Source: Polytrichum commune
Taxonomy: Eukaryota; Streptophyta; Polytrichopsida; Polytrichales; Polytrichaceae
Direction of reading: 5' to 3'
NCBI GenBank assembly: GCA_950295325.1
Contig: OX485808.1
Coordinates: 36,231,180 to 36,295,179 of the forward strand
DNA length: 64,000 nucleotides
The notes under the pieces were generated by a model. It saw only the letters and a program-made list of their open reading frames with translations, did not search any database and was not told the origin of the DNA. Both the position numbers and the translations under genes were made by a program. Positions 46,630 to 59,640 of this stretch are shown here, in pieces (the first letter of the stretch is position 1; the number at the start of each line of letters is the position of its first letter).

Positions 46630-47918
46630 CAACTCCACATAAGGTATGTGGGTGTGGTTTGTTTTTCATTTTGTCCAACTTGAACTGATGAGTTGTGTTC
46701 AACTAGCAAATCTACAATGAAGCATGAGCAAAAATCAGATCGAAAATCAGACCTCGCTTGATTCAGTTATGTTATTAGAAGTGCATGTTTGTTGGTTTCT
46801 TCAGTGATTAGATAGGTCTGCCCAATTGTGTTAACTATCGAGTTGTGCAATAGTTTAATTAAATTTGATAACGTAATTCAATCTCTTTTAAACATGTGTC
46901 CTTCTGGTGTTTGTTTTTCAATCCTCACCTCACCACTCACCAATTAAATATCGGTGTCAATTGTGAATCACATTGTAGTTTAAAGTTTTAAAATTAGAGT
47001 TAAGATGCAAAAGCTATAAGAGTTCAAAGTGAACATTCTTCTTTCTTGTTGAGTGATGACACATGCCCTCTTGATTATGTTAATGATTGAGCTTTAAATA
47101 ATCTCCTCCTTTTGAGCAATTGGCCAATCTCATTGTCACATGTATCTTTTTGGTGTCTGTTCTTAACTACAAGGCGCGTCATACACCACTTAAATATTGA
47201 GGACTATGGCTCGATTAAGGCCTGCATAGTGTATGTGGGTCTTCTGTTGTCAATCTTCTTAGTTGGACACTCATACTTGAGTGGAATATGGTAGGATTTG
47301 CACTTAAGAATGAACACTGAAAAGACATCATGTGTGACAATGAGATTGAATGATGTGCTTAGAATATAGGCACCATCACATGTTCAATTGTGAAGACAAA
47401 TTGGCAGGGCCTATGTGATCACTTGAAGAAAATAAAAATCTTCAATTTGACCTCTTGTAGCTTTACCATCTCATGTCCAATCTTGTAATGAGAAGCAACA
47501 ATCTTTGTGATTTGTAATGACAACAACCAGAATTGTAAGGTATCTATGGGTCTTAAGTGGCTCGTTTTCGTAATTGGACCTCTATATTTGGATTGGTATG
47601 TGGTTTGGTGAGGATCACGGAACAAAAGTCATAAAGACACATGTTTAAAAGAGGTTGGACAAATATCAATAACTACTCTACACTCAATAGTGAACACAAT
47701 TGGGAGGACCTATATATCCAATTTAGAAATCAATAAACATGCATTTCTGATATCCATAATTGCATCAAGGGAAGTCCGATTCTCAATCCAATTTTTACAG
47801 ATGTTTCATTGTGGATTTACTAATGCAACACGAGTTTTTGTTGTGTAAATCTCATCCGTAGAAGTTGGAGAACATGAAAAATGAACCATATAACACCCAC
47901 ATACCTTATGTGGAGTTG
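46630..47918. mobile_element. Family H element bounded by a perfect 26-base inverted repeat
   Basis: CAACTCCACATAAGGTATGT (first 20 of 26 bases) at 46630 is matched exactly in inverse at 47893-47918. The 1.29 kb between holds AT-rich non-coding DNA. Diverged related sequence is at 20.2-20.8 kb. Outer flanks do not match each other, so no target duplication is shown. Confidence 0.6.
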
Positions 47919-48381
47919 AAAATGCCCACAACAGGGTGACGTTTCTTACAATTGTTTTACACTGAAAATTGAGAGTCACCACTCAGACTGCGCACTCTTA
48001 TGCACAATTGTTGCAGCATTCTTAAAGAGAAAGGTGTGTTTTATAATGCACAGCGTGTTTTTCAACCATTGAAGGGCTTTCAAATTTGTTCAACTTGAGA
48101 ATCATTCTATATTTCCCTTTTATGATCTATAGAATCTAGAAAGGTTTTGTATACAATTTCTAATTTTATAGCCCTTTTGGAATTCACACAAGCGGGCTAT
48201 GGAAATTCTTTGGTTGTTGTGCATGATTTGTTGCTTCTGGTTGATATTGGCGACCATAATAGATACATAGAATAAAGCTTGCCCTTGTATATCACATATC
48301 ATCATGCAATGTTGGTATCTTCAAGTTTTGATTCAAAGTGTGAAAGGTTTAAGGTCTTCATGACCTGGTGATTGGATGAAC

Positions 48382-48782
48382 CTACATTAAACATTGTATT
48401 TAGTGTCACCAATTCTATTTGTCTTGCTTCATACTAATTGTGAACCGCCCGTGTAGTGTCACTAACACTAAATGTAAACCTAACACTCTTTGTCATTCCT
48501 TGCAAAGTTGTTTTTTGGGGTATTATAGATTGACAATGTTGCAAATCTTGTCACTTACTAAGTGATCTTTTATCCAAATTCCTATCATCCATGATGACAT
48601 TTCATTGCAGGAAATGTTAGGATTCATAATATACCAAACTTTGTTTCAATAATTGACATTTGGATGAACTAAAAGTAAGTTGGGATGACCACATATATTT
48701 TTGTAAACTTGTTCAAAGGAAGTGTCATTAGAACACAGTGACATAAAATACCATATGACACTAAATACAATATTTAATGTAT
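48382..48782 (-). mobile_element. Family A MITE, copy A6, inverted orientation
   Basis: Left CTACATTAAACATTGTATTT then AGTGTCACC. The right end is GACACTAAATACAATATTTA. Reversed family A interior: TAACACTAAATGTAAACC-type sequence and TTGTCATTCCTTG. Confidence 0.75.
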
Positions 48783-50125
48783 TGTTCTCCAACAGAGAAA
48801 TGGAGTAGTCAAAGAGGTGTTACATTTGATATGCACTCTTTGCTATTCCATTCTCTTGTACCCTGGAGCATGCTTGTCCTCACGATCTAACTCAAAAATT
48901 TGAATGTATAGAAAGAAAGAAAAGAAAAAGAAAAAGAAAAAGAAAGATTGGTATTCTTGCACCAACGTGAATGTGAGCCCATTCTTCTTATATTGATTTG
49001 TGTTCACAACTGCATAACTTGAGAATTTCATTTGATTTTTGAACAATTTGCATGTTTGCAAGGTTACATTCAATATGATGGGCAATATCATAGTATGCAT
49101 ATGTAGAATAAATGAATTAAATGTTTGTGTTTTGGACATTGATGTGAATGGGAGGATGTTCCAGCTACATTGGTCATGTTTTACCAAACCTTAGGGTAAG
49201 GATTTAACCCTTTATTTCCCAAACCTATGAAAGGGTTGATTTGAGTGCATTTCACTCAATGCTGGTTGTGGAATTTCCATGGAGAAGTTTTGAGGTTAAA
49301 ATGGATTTATCAGTAGGATCTTGAAACGTGGGAGATGAGTAGTTACGAGGGAAAAAAATGGGCATGAATAACCCTTTTGATTTGTAGGTTATAACAATTG
49401 AAGGAAGCACAAGAAAATGCCATCTTTTATCCCCCCCCCAAAAGACCTTTGACCAATCAAATTCACCAGTAAATAGAGCGGAATGCTTGTGTGATTCACT
49501 AGATGGGGATCAACGCAAAAGTTGAGCACCTCCACAAATCCTCGTGCCATGCATTTGGAGTATGTAGATAGTCCCATATTTATAAACATATATACATATC
49601 CAAAGAGTTCCTTAAAAATCAGAATTTGTCCAAATGTTAAGCCATGTTGTGGATGTGGGCACAAAGGCCATTTTTACATTAACATGAAAAAAAGTCACCT
49701 TTAACAATATGCACATCTTTCGTGTTCATCCAAAGTTTGCATTGAAGTGGCAATCATACCTCATATGATTAGAGTCATACCTCACATGAGCTCCCAACAC
49801 AACAAAAACATGACCACTTGCCAGTTTGACATACTTTTACACATTCTCATCATATCCAAATTGCACAACTCATGTGTCTATGGGTGGATATCCATGTTGG
49901 CTTGATATTTATAGTTGTATTGATTGTGGATGAATGACTTAGATGGGGTTGATGTAAGGAAAAATTGTCCATCAACCAAATATGGGTTGCTTAGGAAGTT
50001 AGGGGGTTCAATACCTTCCTTTTGGAAGGTGGTCTCCATTACATGCACATGAAATACTATTGCACTCTCTTTGAAGGGTTGTCTTATATTGGGCATGGAC
50101 TTCGAGCTTTGAAAGTTTTTTGCAG
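48783..50125. other. Intergenic sequence, no gene recognised
   Basis: An AAAGA microsatellite lies at 48911-48945. The ORF at 49522-49704 contains CCGCGHKGHF, which recalls a zinc knuckle but lacks the last cysteine. Confidence 0.55.
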
Positions 50126-50176
50126 TACACCGTTTATGGTATTTGGTGTCACATGCGTGAAAGTGTTTGTGGTGTA
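50126..50176. mobile_element. Family B end folded into a 51-base inverted repeat
   Basis: TACACCGTTTATGGTATTTG at the left is family B. The segment closes with GGTGTA 50 bases later, so it is an extreme internal deletion or a solo end. Confidence 0.5.
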
Positions 50177-50538
50177 AATTTTTGATTTTGGTTAGTCTAA
50201 ATAGGATTTAGATGTGAAGTTGAGTTAGATAATTGAGTTAGAAAATCTCGAGTAAGTCAGTATGAGGCTATTGACTTGAGATATCAGATAGTAAGTAGGG
50301 AAGAACTATAGCTTGATTTTAGGAGGCATTAGAGTAGAGCCATATGTAGAAAATATGAGAGCTGACTAATCTTGTCTTGATTATTGTCTTCTCCTGTTAG
50401 GATATGTCATCACTATACAGGTAAGGTTAAGTTATGTAATGACAACATACATCCCTTGTTAGGGTCCCGGTAATCAAGTATATTACTTATTCTTCATACC
50501 TCATCCTTCCCCAAAAGAGGCTTGTCAGAAGAGTTTCA

Positions 50539-51975
50539 CCTTTTAGGTATTATGTAGACTATACATAAGAATACATAATGTTATAAATACTGAATTGATA
50601 TAATTTCAACTCATCCTGTTAACTCATAACCAATAGAGAAGTCCTCTGTTTGCTGTTTACTGAAATAGCCACCCCATCCTGTGAAATGGTTGTATATATA
50701 CTCCGAATAGGAAGCTGAATACCCTCACAGGTTAATACTCCCCATCATACATTAAGTCCATATATGTATACATATCACTGTATGAATATCTCTTGGTAAT
50801 TATTTTCAAAGAGAAGAGGTTAGTCAATAATCAGTATGATTCCAACTCCTTCTGCAGACTCAGGATAAATCGTGTAGACATCTGTATGTAAACAGTGAAT
50901 TCACCTACTCAGCTTACCAATTGGTTGCACACCGACACATAATGAGGAGCCGACTTACTTATAGGCTTATGTAAACATTTCTTAATATTCGACAGATAAA
51001 TAGATATATAGATATCTTAATTTCTAAAGAGTTAGTATGATTCCAGCCCATTCAGTCCATTGAGGACAATAATGTGGACTTAGTTTATATTAGGTAATCA
51101 GAACTACCCATCTTGCCATCTGGTTATAGATGAACACAGACTGAAAGACAACATTCCAGCATATACTTATATGAGTATTTTCCACTTGCACCAGGATAAT
51201 TGTATATCTTGATACTAATTCCTTTCAGGGAGCACATTTTTAGGCCAGTGAAAACCATGTAGTTTTTAAGAATACATAATGTCTTAAAGACTGTATTGAA
51301 ATAATCTCAACACATCCTGTTAACTCAGAATCACTTATAGAAGTCTTCTGTTTGCTGTTTACTGAAATAACCTCCCCATCCTGTAATCTGGTTGTATATA
51401 TACTCCGAATAGGAAGCTGAATACCCTCATAGGTTAATACTCCCCATCATATTTCAAGTATAGAGATATATATGTATACATATCAATGTATAAATATCTC
51501 ATAGTTTCCAATTATTTTCAGAGAGCACTGGTTAGTCGAGAATCAATATGATTCCAACTACTACTGCAGACTCAGGATAAATAGTGTAGACGTCTGTATA
51601 TAAACAATCGTCTAAATTACTCAACATACAATTTGGTTGTAAACCAACACATAATGAGGAGCCGAATTACTCATCTCTTAATATTTGGCAGGTAAGTTGA
51701 TATATAGATATATATCTTGATTACTTAGGGAGTCAGTATGATTCCAGCCACTTCAGTCCACTGTGGTCAGTAATGTGAACTTAATATATATTAGGTAAAT
51801 AGACCTGCCCATCTCACCATCTGGTCATCGACGAACATAGACTGACAGACAACATTCCAACATATACTTTATATAAGCATTTTTCCACTTGCACCAGGAT
51901 CTTAGATAGATGTATATCTTGATACTAAATCCTTTCAGGGAGCACATTTTAAGCCAGTCAGAACCATGTAGCTTC
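50539..51975 (+). repeat. Tandem duplication of a unit of about 701 bases, plus a partial third copy
   Basis: AAGAATACATAATG occurs at 50567 and 51268, and TGCTGTTTACTGAAATA at 50651 and 51353. Many blocks of 20 bases or more match in order (for example TATATATACTCCGAATAGGA). The unit end (AGCACATTTT then CCATGTAG) recurs a third time at 51940-51975. Non-coding, AT-rich. Confidence 0.85.
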
Positions 51976-52904
51976 ATGAGAGTATATCTGAGTATAATAT
52001 GTATGACTGATCATAGAGTTCTCTTAACTCTATTTCTTTATTTTGTATAGGAAATCAAGAATTACTGACTTTATTTAGTTTACCATATACAATGGTGTGA
52101 TAGAACTCATAATCGTATTCTTGATATCTTTATTGTATTCCTCAATTGCTTCATATAGAGCATAAGTTGAGGAACTACTAGAGAATGTAGTATTTAAAGA
52201 AAGTATGGTGTAAAAACAGGAAGTACTCCAAATCAATTTCAAGAGCATGAAATCTTTTAGAAATTGAAATGAGTGACCGGATCTTTGGAAGGCATATATC
52301 GCTTGTAGAAGAGGTCCTCATCTGTGCCCATGTTCCCCCAAAATACCACAAGATATGTTAGTGGAACGTACAACCGGTGTATTTAGACCTCTTACTTGTT
52401 ATCGATGTCAACAAGTTTCGACTCCTTCCTTAGATGTAGGAGGATTTACACCAACACTATAATTCTCATAATCATACATATAATACTTAGAAAGTAAAAT
52501 GTCATAAGCACAATTTGTGTTACTCTCATACTGAGTGTGCTATGTAAGTTTTTTAGAATTCAAGATCATCTTGCCACCTTGAACTCGTCAGAAGCAGAAG
52601 CAGTTCCTGTCTTGTCCATCTTGAGGTTAACACTGTAGTAAACAGATAGTCTCGCAGTAAATTCTGTGAGCTCAACAGTCTCTGTGCACGAAACCTGGTT
52701 ACAAATCTACACGTGAAGGATAACACTAGTGTTCTGTATAACTATCCCTGCAGAGTAGGTGTATGCAGAGATCAGTAGCTGTGACTTCGGATACTGCTAC
52801 AGAGTGAGGCTTAAACTGGTGTTGTGCCGAACTCTGGATAGTGTTAAATATTACTTTCTGACTGCATTTTTCCCGGGCAGCCTGTGAATGAAAGCAGGAA
52901 ATTC

Positions 52905-52906
<2 letters not shown>
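51976..52906. other. Intergenic sequence, no gene recognised
   Basis: No ORF or terminal repeat of note. Confidence 0.6.
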
Positions 52907-52935
<29 letters not shown>

Positions 52936-52939
52936 CGAG
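52907..52939 (+). repeat. GAAA/GA microsatellite
   Basis: GAAAGAAAGAAAGA followed by about eight GA units. Confidence 0.9.
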
Positions 52940-53035
52940 ATTATTTTGATGTTTTTTCAACTTTGGGAGAGAGTTGCTTAAGCCGGAGAGGAGAGATTCC
53001 TCTAGGGCAAGGCAATAGTCTGTGGGGGTTACTAC

Positions 53036-53520
53036 CACGGGTAGATCACTTAGTGCATTTTAAAAACGACGTGCGGCATAATATAGAGAGGATTAAAATC
53101 ATTTGAAATAAAAATTATAAAGGAATTCCAAATAATGAAGGGGCCATTAAATGTAGACAATCCCATTATAAGTGAGTTAGATGGACATAAAACGTGGGCC
53201 ATTATTTTTTTGTAAAATTAATATAGGGGCTGAAGAAGGTATGTTTAGTATGGTATGTAAATGGGTTCAGGACTCACGGGGATGGATGATAATTGGGATT
53301 TCCGTCTGTCCAAAATTACTTAAAAGGAATATAGAGTACAAAAAATTGCAGTGACTTGGACAATATAAGTAATGGAAGGGTGCAAACAAATGGGCCATTT
53401 TTGAAATTTAAGTAATTATAGGGAGGCTTTAATTCAACCCTTGAAGGTAAATAGCCCCAAAACAAAAAAACCCCCAGCCGCACGTGGTGCACAAAAATGC
53501 TTTAGAGTGATCTACCCGTG
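53036..53520 (-). mobile_element. Family E MITE (hAT-like), copy E2, inverted relative to E1
   Basis: 485 bases from CACGGGTAGATCACTT to GTGATCTACCCGTG. Flanks GTTACTAC (53028-53035) and GTTAGTAC (53521-53528) match at 7 of 8 bases. The whole length aligns with the reverse complement of 22305-22801, including CGGAAATCCCAATTATCATC. Confidence 0.88.
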
Positions 53521-53528
53521 GTTAGTAC

Positions 53529-55380
53529 TAGATTGTAGAACTCTTCTACCATCAAGACTATTGACTCTATTGTAATTCAAGTTTTCTCCTCAGTAAATGA
53601 ATGAATGATCCATCTTCCCTGAACTTCAAGTGATTTGTGTATGGAATTATTGTCTAAATTTTACTTTAGAATATGGTTTGAAATTAATGTTAGACCAAGT
53701 TGTTCATTGAATGTAAGTACATGTGATGGCAATGGTCTATTTATGTTATGGAATGTACTAAAGTCCGGTTGCATTCGAGAGTAAAGTCATTATGATAAGT
53801 GTAGACGTATCATTGTTTACTTTATCAGGGTAAGATCTTGTGTAATTGAATTATTTACACTGTGCCGTGTAAAATAGAAGTGGAATTAGATTGAGGCTAT
53901 GGCATGCACAAAGGTACGTTAATTGAATTACACTTAGTAGTTCATTACTGGTTGTGTCGTAGAAAAAGATGAATATCAGGCAATGCATAGAAATTGTGCT
54001 GCTTTCCTGAAAATTAAATTAATATTGAGGAGGGATTCCTCAAGCAAGTATGGATTCTAATTGAATTCAGATAAAAACTCAGAAAATAGTGAGACAAAAT
54101 TATAAAGTTACAACAATGTTACCTAGGAATGGTTATATTGAATCCCCGCTTTCCTAGCAATTATTCAAGAGTTTGACTGAAATTGGAAATGGCCTTAGTG
54201 ATGAATGCATGCAAAAGATGTAGTATATACACAATGGATTTTTTCAAATTGAGATAAATTTTATGGTAGGGATCACCTAAGAGTGCTGAGACAATTGTCT
54301 TATATATATACATCGATCAAATTATAAACGGATACATATTTTCACTAGTTGGTGAAATAATTGAGTATATATTAATCCGATATATTGATGTGGTAATAAA
54401 TCTGGATAAAGAAGGGCTTGAACAATCAATGAACTGGAATGTTGAATTGAGTAATCATCAAGACTACGGTCTTGGTAATGTGAGTGGAGTTTATTGTATT
54501 AACCTAACCTTTGGCAGAGATTGAACAATCAACATATTGAGACTATTGAATGTGAATGGCTAAGGAACAATGAGAAGACCAAAGGACGTGCGGATTGAGA
54601 CATTGGTAACTAATGGGTGTTGAGTAGAATCTAGTATTGAATTGACTTGAATAAAGGATAAATGGGAACTCAATGAACACAAATAATTGAATGTCTTGGG
54701 AATGATAAATGAAATGAATTGTAAACGTTATTACTCTAAGAAATAAGAGTATTAAGTGGAATCTCTCATTGAAGAAGATAAATTGATGAAACTTGTTATG
54801 CAATGTTAACCCACATAAATGGTGTGGTTTATTGTTGCAATTGATGAGTATCATGGGTAAAAGACTACAGTTGGACAACATATTTGAAAATCATATTTAA
54901 AATCATGGAATATGGAATATTTAAAATCAAAGAATATGGAAGATCATGAAATGATGACTGCATTGTAATTTCAAGTTAAACTAAATGGAATTAATTAACA
55001 CGAGACTATTGACTACACCAAAGTGCCCTTGGCTTTGGTAAAGAGACTCAAATGAGATACTCATGCAAGACAATTGTATGGCTATGCCTATGCTTGTGCA
55101 TTGCACTTGGTCCAAATAAAACGAACTCACTGCCACACTATTGTTTGGGTAATTTAGAGTGAGGGGAGTGATTGTCACAATTGCATAAACTGCGACTGAG
55201 TAATGTTGTAATGTCTATCCCAATATGAACCTATAATGCTTATTAAATATGAAATAATATGATGTATTCATGTGATTGTTCTAATAAAACTTATCTTTGA
55301 CACCTAGATGTTCCATGAATCACATTTTAAGTCTTCCCCGATTGTTCCATGGTTGTTTGACCTATCCAAAAACTTATATA
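53529..55380. other. Intergenic sequence, no gene recognised
   Basis: AT-rich DNA. The longest ORF (54543-54881, minus, 112 codons) is Phe/Ile/His-rich and unconvincing. Confidence 0.6.
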
Positions 55381-55687
55381 CAGTGTCACTTGCCTATTTT
55401 GAGGCGTATGTTAGGTTGCACTAATGACCAACAACTTCATCATTATTGTCAAGGGGCATGACACTTGACGTTCAAGTGTGCTTACTAATATCTTGGCATG
55501 AGTATGTTTAATAATGTTATGAGGTGTATGCCTATGTTACACAATAATCTAAAAGCTGACTAAAGTGTGCACAATTGATGCTTGACATTAGAATGCTCAA
55601 TAATATCTTCCTCTTTTGTACTAAAATCGTGACACTATTATCTCAAACATTCTAGTGTACGTGGAACTAAATACCATACACGGTGTA
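55381..55687. mobile_element. Family B element, 5'-truncated copy B2
   Basis: Shares GTGTCACTT(A/G)CC, GAGGCGTATG, CATGACACTTG and CTCAA(G/T)AATATCTTCCTCTT with B1, and ends in AAATACCATACACGGTGTAG. Confidence 0.75.
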
Positions 55688-57290
55688 GTGCCTACAGCAT
55701 GGACCTAGAATTTGAAAAGGTGGAAAGGCCTCGGGTACATGAACTAGTAGAGATTTAAGCTCCTATATATAGAGCTTAACGACACATCAATAACACATCA
55801 TTTATATCTAACGCTTTCACATTAACGTATGTCATATTTGGTGAGAAGTTGGTGTTCACTGACGTGTATATTGACTGTGAACTTACAATCCACATGAGGA
55901 ATCCAAATCCACAAAAGACAATTGTTGGACATGTTTTATCTCATGAAACTTTTGAGGTTGTGAAGCATTAAGGGACCCATCATAGTCAAGTAAGTGCCTC
56001 TAAAGCAATCACTCTCAAGATTCCAAAACACACAAGCGGTGTCACCACCCGATTGGATCATTTTAACTTGTAAGTGACATATTTTGAACCCACATGTCTT
56101 GACAATGGGTGCACCTAGAGAGGGCGAAATATGGACCATAACAATTGTGGGTGCCTACGTTAAGTGGCTTAGTATGGCTAGTGCACATGACATATGTATA
56201 CTTGTGCTTGGTAGGTCGGTAGCTTGAAGGTTGTTGGCTACAGGTAGGTGGCCATGGTGACATTATGACTCAATTAATGACAATGCAATTTGAGGACAAC
56301 ACAACGCATTTAATTCATATCATTCTTGAGCATTTGTAGGACGTTCTCTTTCCTAATCGGTGTCGGGGGATATTTTTGGGCATACTTGGTCAAAATTGGT
56401 CAAATTCCTAGTGTTTTCAAGTCCAACCGGTTACATAACATGATCATCCTGATTTTCTTTATTAATTTGGAGTACTTATCATGGAACTTCAACCAGTTTA
56501 TTTTTCAAACTCAACCGGTTCATCTGTAACTATGAGTAGAAGCGTCCATAACCGATCGCTCAAGAGATTCTGCGCCAAATTTGAAGAAGTATAAGGTGGT
56601 GTAAATTTTTTTTCCGATGTAGGAAGATAGAAATTAGGAGGAACACAATTTTTCCTATAATTACTCATTTGTCAATAATTACTCATTCCTCCTCATTTCA
56701 ACACTCAAAACCAAGACATGAGTCATGGACTAATGGTTCTGGCCCGATTGAAATTCAATCCCTGCTTGATTGGAAATTCAATCCTAGCCTGATTGAAATT
56801 GCGGTACCCTACAGATTGCCAACGGGCTCCTGATCGGGAATAAACACCTCTACTATAGTGGTTGGTTTCTCCCCGTTCATTGTTCCTAAGTAGATTGTAT
56901 CAAGAATACATCCAAGAAACAAGCTCCTTGATTACATACACCGATGCCAAACATAGTCAGGTGGTAAGCTCTCATTAAGGTAGACATAACACCAAAAGGA
57001 AAATCTAAGTGGTGTGTGCTTAGGCGTAGATCCAATAATGGACACTAGAAGTATATGTGTTCACAAGAGATTGGACTACGTGTTTAAATTGTTTTACCCA
57101 TTCTAAGCTTGACAATCAACATAAGTTGAGTGTTGGGGGGGGGGGTATATATGACCATTTAATGAGCATAAGAATCCTCACTTTGATATTGAATAAGACA
57201 TTCATATTACCTCCAAAAAAGTGAACAAAGTGGCTTTGGCATTGCTTTAGATTCGCTAACCATCTCATAATAATTGCATCTTTCATATCA
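55688..57290. other. Intergenic sequence, no gene recognised
   Basis: Short ORFs only. A direct repeat of GATTGGAAATTCAATC-type sequence lies at 56745-56800, and a G10 run near 57136. Confidence 0.6.
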
Positions 57291-57606
57291 CTACACTAAA
57301 AAGGATATTTAGTGTCTGATTGCATTTAATGTTGTTATTACCTAACCCTGCTCAACACTAGTTTTCAATTCCTTGACAATTAGTGTTAGAAGATACGCTA
57401 GAAGATATGCTAGAATTCTCTTTTTATCATTGTTTTTTTTTTCATATCCTTACTAACACTAAATTCAAACATGTAACACTTCCACATATTACCACAATTG
57501 ATATTTAGTATTTACATATAATGTTACTTACTTTCATAGGGTTATTGACATTTAGTGTATGCGTTTGTATTTAGTGCATCAAACACTAAATATCCTTTTT
57601 AGTGTA
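57291..57606 (-). mobile_element. Family C MITE, copy C2
   Basis: 316 bases. Ends CTACACTAAAAAGGATATTT and AAATATCCTTTTTAGTGTAG form a perfect inverted repeat. The interior is the reverse of C1 and C3 (ACCTAACCCTGCTCAACACT). Confidence 0.88.
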
Positions 57607-57744
57607 GTTGGATTTGAAAGAACACTCACACATGACAACAACTACAAGACTATCATTTGGAAATGATTGCGATGATAGGCAACAATCCTGCAAACGACTA
57701 AGGGCAACACCCCCTCCATTTTGTTGTGAATATAGGTCAGTCCG

Positions 57745-58073
57745 CTACACAAAATATGATATTTAGTGTTTGATACACCAAATACGAACGCATACACTAA
57801 TTATCAATAACCCTATGAAAGTAAGTAACATTAAATGTAAACTCAAACACTAAATATCAACAATGGTAATATGTAGAAGTTACATGTTTGAATTTAGTGT
57901 TAGTAAGGATATGAGAAAAGAAGGATATAATAAGGGAGGTGACAGTAGGGAAGATAGCAGAACATTTATGTCTAACACTAAAAATTGTCAAAGAATTCAA
58001 AATGAATGTTGAGCATGATAGGGTGGTAACAACACTAAATATAATCAAACACTAAATATCATATTTTGTGTAG
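57745..58073 (+). mobile_element. Family C MITE, copy C3
   Basis: 329 bases. Ends CTACACAAAATATGATATTT and AAATATCATATTTTGTGTAG form a perfect inverted repeat. The interior matches C1. It lies 138 bases from C2 in opposite orientation, so the pair could form a large hairpin. Confidence 0.88.
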
Positions 58074-59260
58074 TTTACTTCTGTGCAAATATTCCAGGTT
58101 TGGGTTCGCCCACAACGAGGGAATTATCAACGAAGTGTTTCTGCTCTTCGAGGACTATCAGAAGATGCATCTAATGGGTAAATGCTTCACAGGTCGTGGT
58201 TTCTACAACGGTAGTGATTTTTAACACTGTAAAACTACTCACTTGGGTGAATCGGATGCCATTAATTTATTGGGTATAGTGGTATGTTACGGCGGGCGGA
58301 TACTAATTGACATTATTTCCGCCTTGGGGAATCGTCAATTTTCTTTACCTGGTTGTGTTTCTCAGTTGCGATCCCTTGTGCCCATCAGACAAGGTATTCC
58401 TGATGCACTCTTGTCGATGTGATGACTAGCATTCACATAATATGCTCTTAATACACATCTACATGTACAAAACGACGCGATTTTGTTGGGAATCTCCATA
58501 CTGCATGCCATGGCCGTAAGTTTGTTCTATCATGTGATGAATGCTTCATCGCATAAAGAACATACATGTCTCGCATCCAAGTGCTCAAATTGTTTATTTT
58601 CAGCTCCATTTTGGGCACAGTTGTCTCTACCCAGTACTGAAATGCTACCTCCGTGTTTTGTAAAGTGTGATGCATGTGCTATCACTTAGAAGAGTCAGAA
58701 GTGCATAATCGATGGCTACGCTATGAGTCTCACACAAGCATTCTATGTAGATTCCAAGACGCGGGAGTGCATCCACAAGGATTGTTGGTAGTTCCAGACC
58801 ATGTGGGGGCACGTGCATGTTGGGTTGCCTTCCTCCATTGCTCGAGCACCGCTACAAGCGTTTGCTCTCCATTCGACTCTTCAACTCCAATCATGGGATT
58901 AAGTGCTCTGGGTTCAATTCGACGTGCGCATGCGTACTTCTGGAGTATGACAAACCACCCTGGGCGTTCTGAGCGTGCAGAAAATAAACTAAATACTGCA
59001 TGCAATTCTAGCAATCAAGCCACACATGCTCATTCCACTAGACTGCGGTGACACAATGACGTCAACGCTTATACATGAGGGCCAAATGCATGCATACTTG
59101 TGAAACCAAGCATGGGAATATATATATATATATATATATGGATCGCTCACATCACGTGGGTGTGTAGAGATGTCTGCAAGCCAAAATCCATGATGGTCTC
59201 TAAGTAAAGTGGGGATGTCATGTGTTCCCCTCAGTACCCAAGAGCTGACCATTACAATTA
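58074..59260. other. Region with short coding-like readings, unidentified
   Basis: On the plus strand an acceptor-like site (TATTCCAG) precedes VWVRPQRGNYQRSVSALRGL. A further open stretch of about 60 codons lies at 58223-58422 (HLGESDAINLLGIVVCYGGR). A minus ORF of 94 codons is at 58730-59014. None could be assigned. They may be other parts of the broken transposon to the right. An AT microsatellite is at 59118-59139. Confidence 0.35.
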
Positions 59261-59264
59261 TCTT

Positions 59265-59640
59265 CTTGTGGTAAAACTACACTTCCAAGATCTCACTCAA
59301 CACTTCGATCCTTCGCACCACCCTTATCAATGCGGAGGAATGTGCATCACCTGCATTGGCCTGCGGACTAATTACTGCATATGAGCTGTCATCAACCACA
59401 TGATGCAACACATGCTCTTTGTCGTCCACTCTAAAGTGAGCTCCATCTGCAAACATCGACCTGACCGACTTGCAAAATCATTGTGCTGGATTGCTGAGAC
59501 ATATCACATCATGACTGACCTCCAACACATCAACCATCGCATCTAGTACCTTGGACTTGTGCCACTTTCGTAATGAACCCTCTGTGCCACCCCTCCCAAC
59601 TACCTGTTCGTGCTCCCCTGTCACCAACACAAAGAACAAT
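59265..59640 (-). pseudogene. Open frame downstream of the transposase remnant, one stop
   Basis: On the minus strand one frame runs for about 120 codons with a single TGA (near 59478). Readable pieces are RKWHKSKVLDAMVDVLEVSH, FADGAHFRVDDKEHVLHHVV and SALIRVVRRIEVLSEILEV, then a stop at about 59271. It directly follows the DUF4218 part of the CACTA remnant. It may be the degraded 3' part of the same protein or of a second ORF of the element. Family unknown. Confidence 0.35.

Noticed and set aside
49522..49704. Zinc-knuckle-like CCGCGHKGHF, possible retrotransposon gag
   Set aside because: The final cysteine of the CCHC pattern is missing, the ORF has only 60 codons, and no protease, integrase or LTR is nearby.
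50539..51975. The 701-base repeats as LTRs of a retrotransposon
   Set aside because: The copies are directly adjacent with no internal region, and there are no TG..CA ends or primer sites at the boundaries.
57291..58073. Family C as ends of the CACTA element at 59-60 kb
   Set aside because: The ends start CTACAC or CACTACAC and resemble CACTA ends, but no 3-base duplication is seen and each copy is a complete MITE of about 320 bases. Common origin is possible but not shown.
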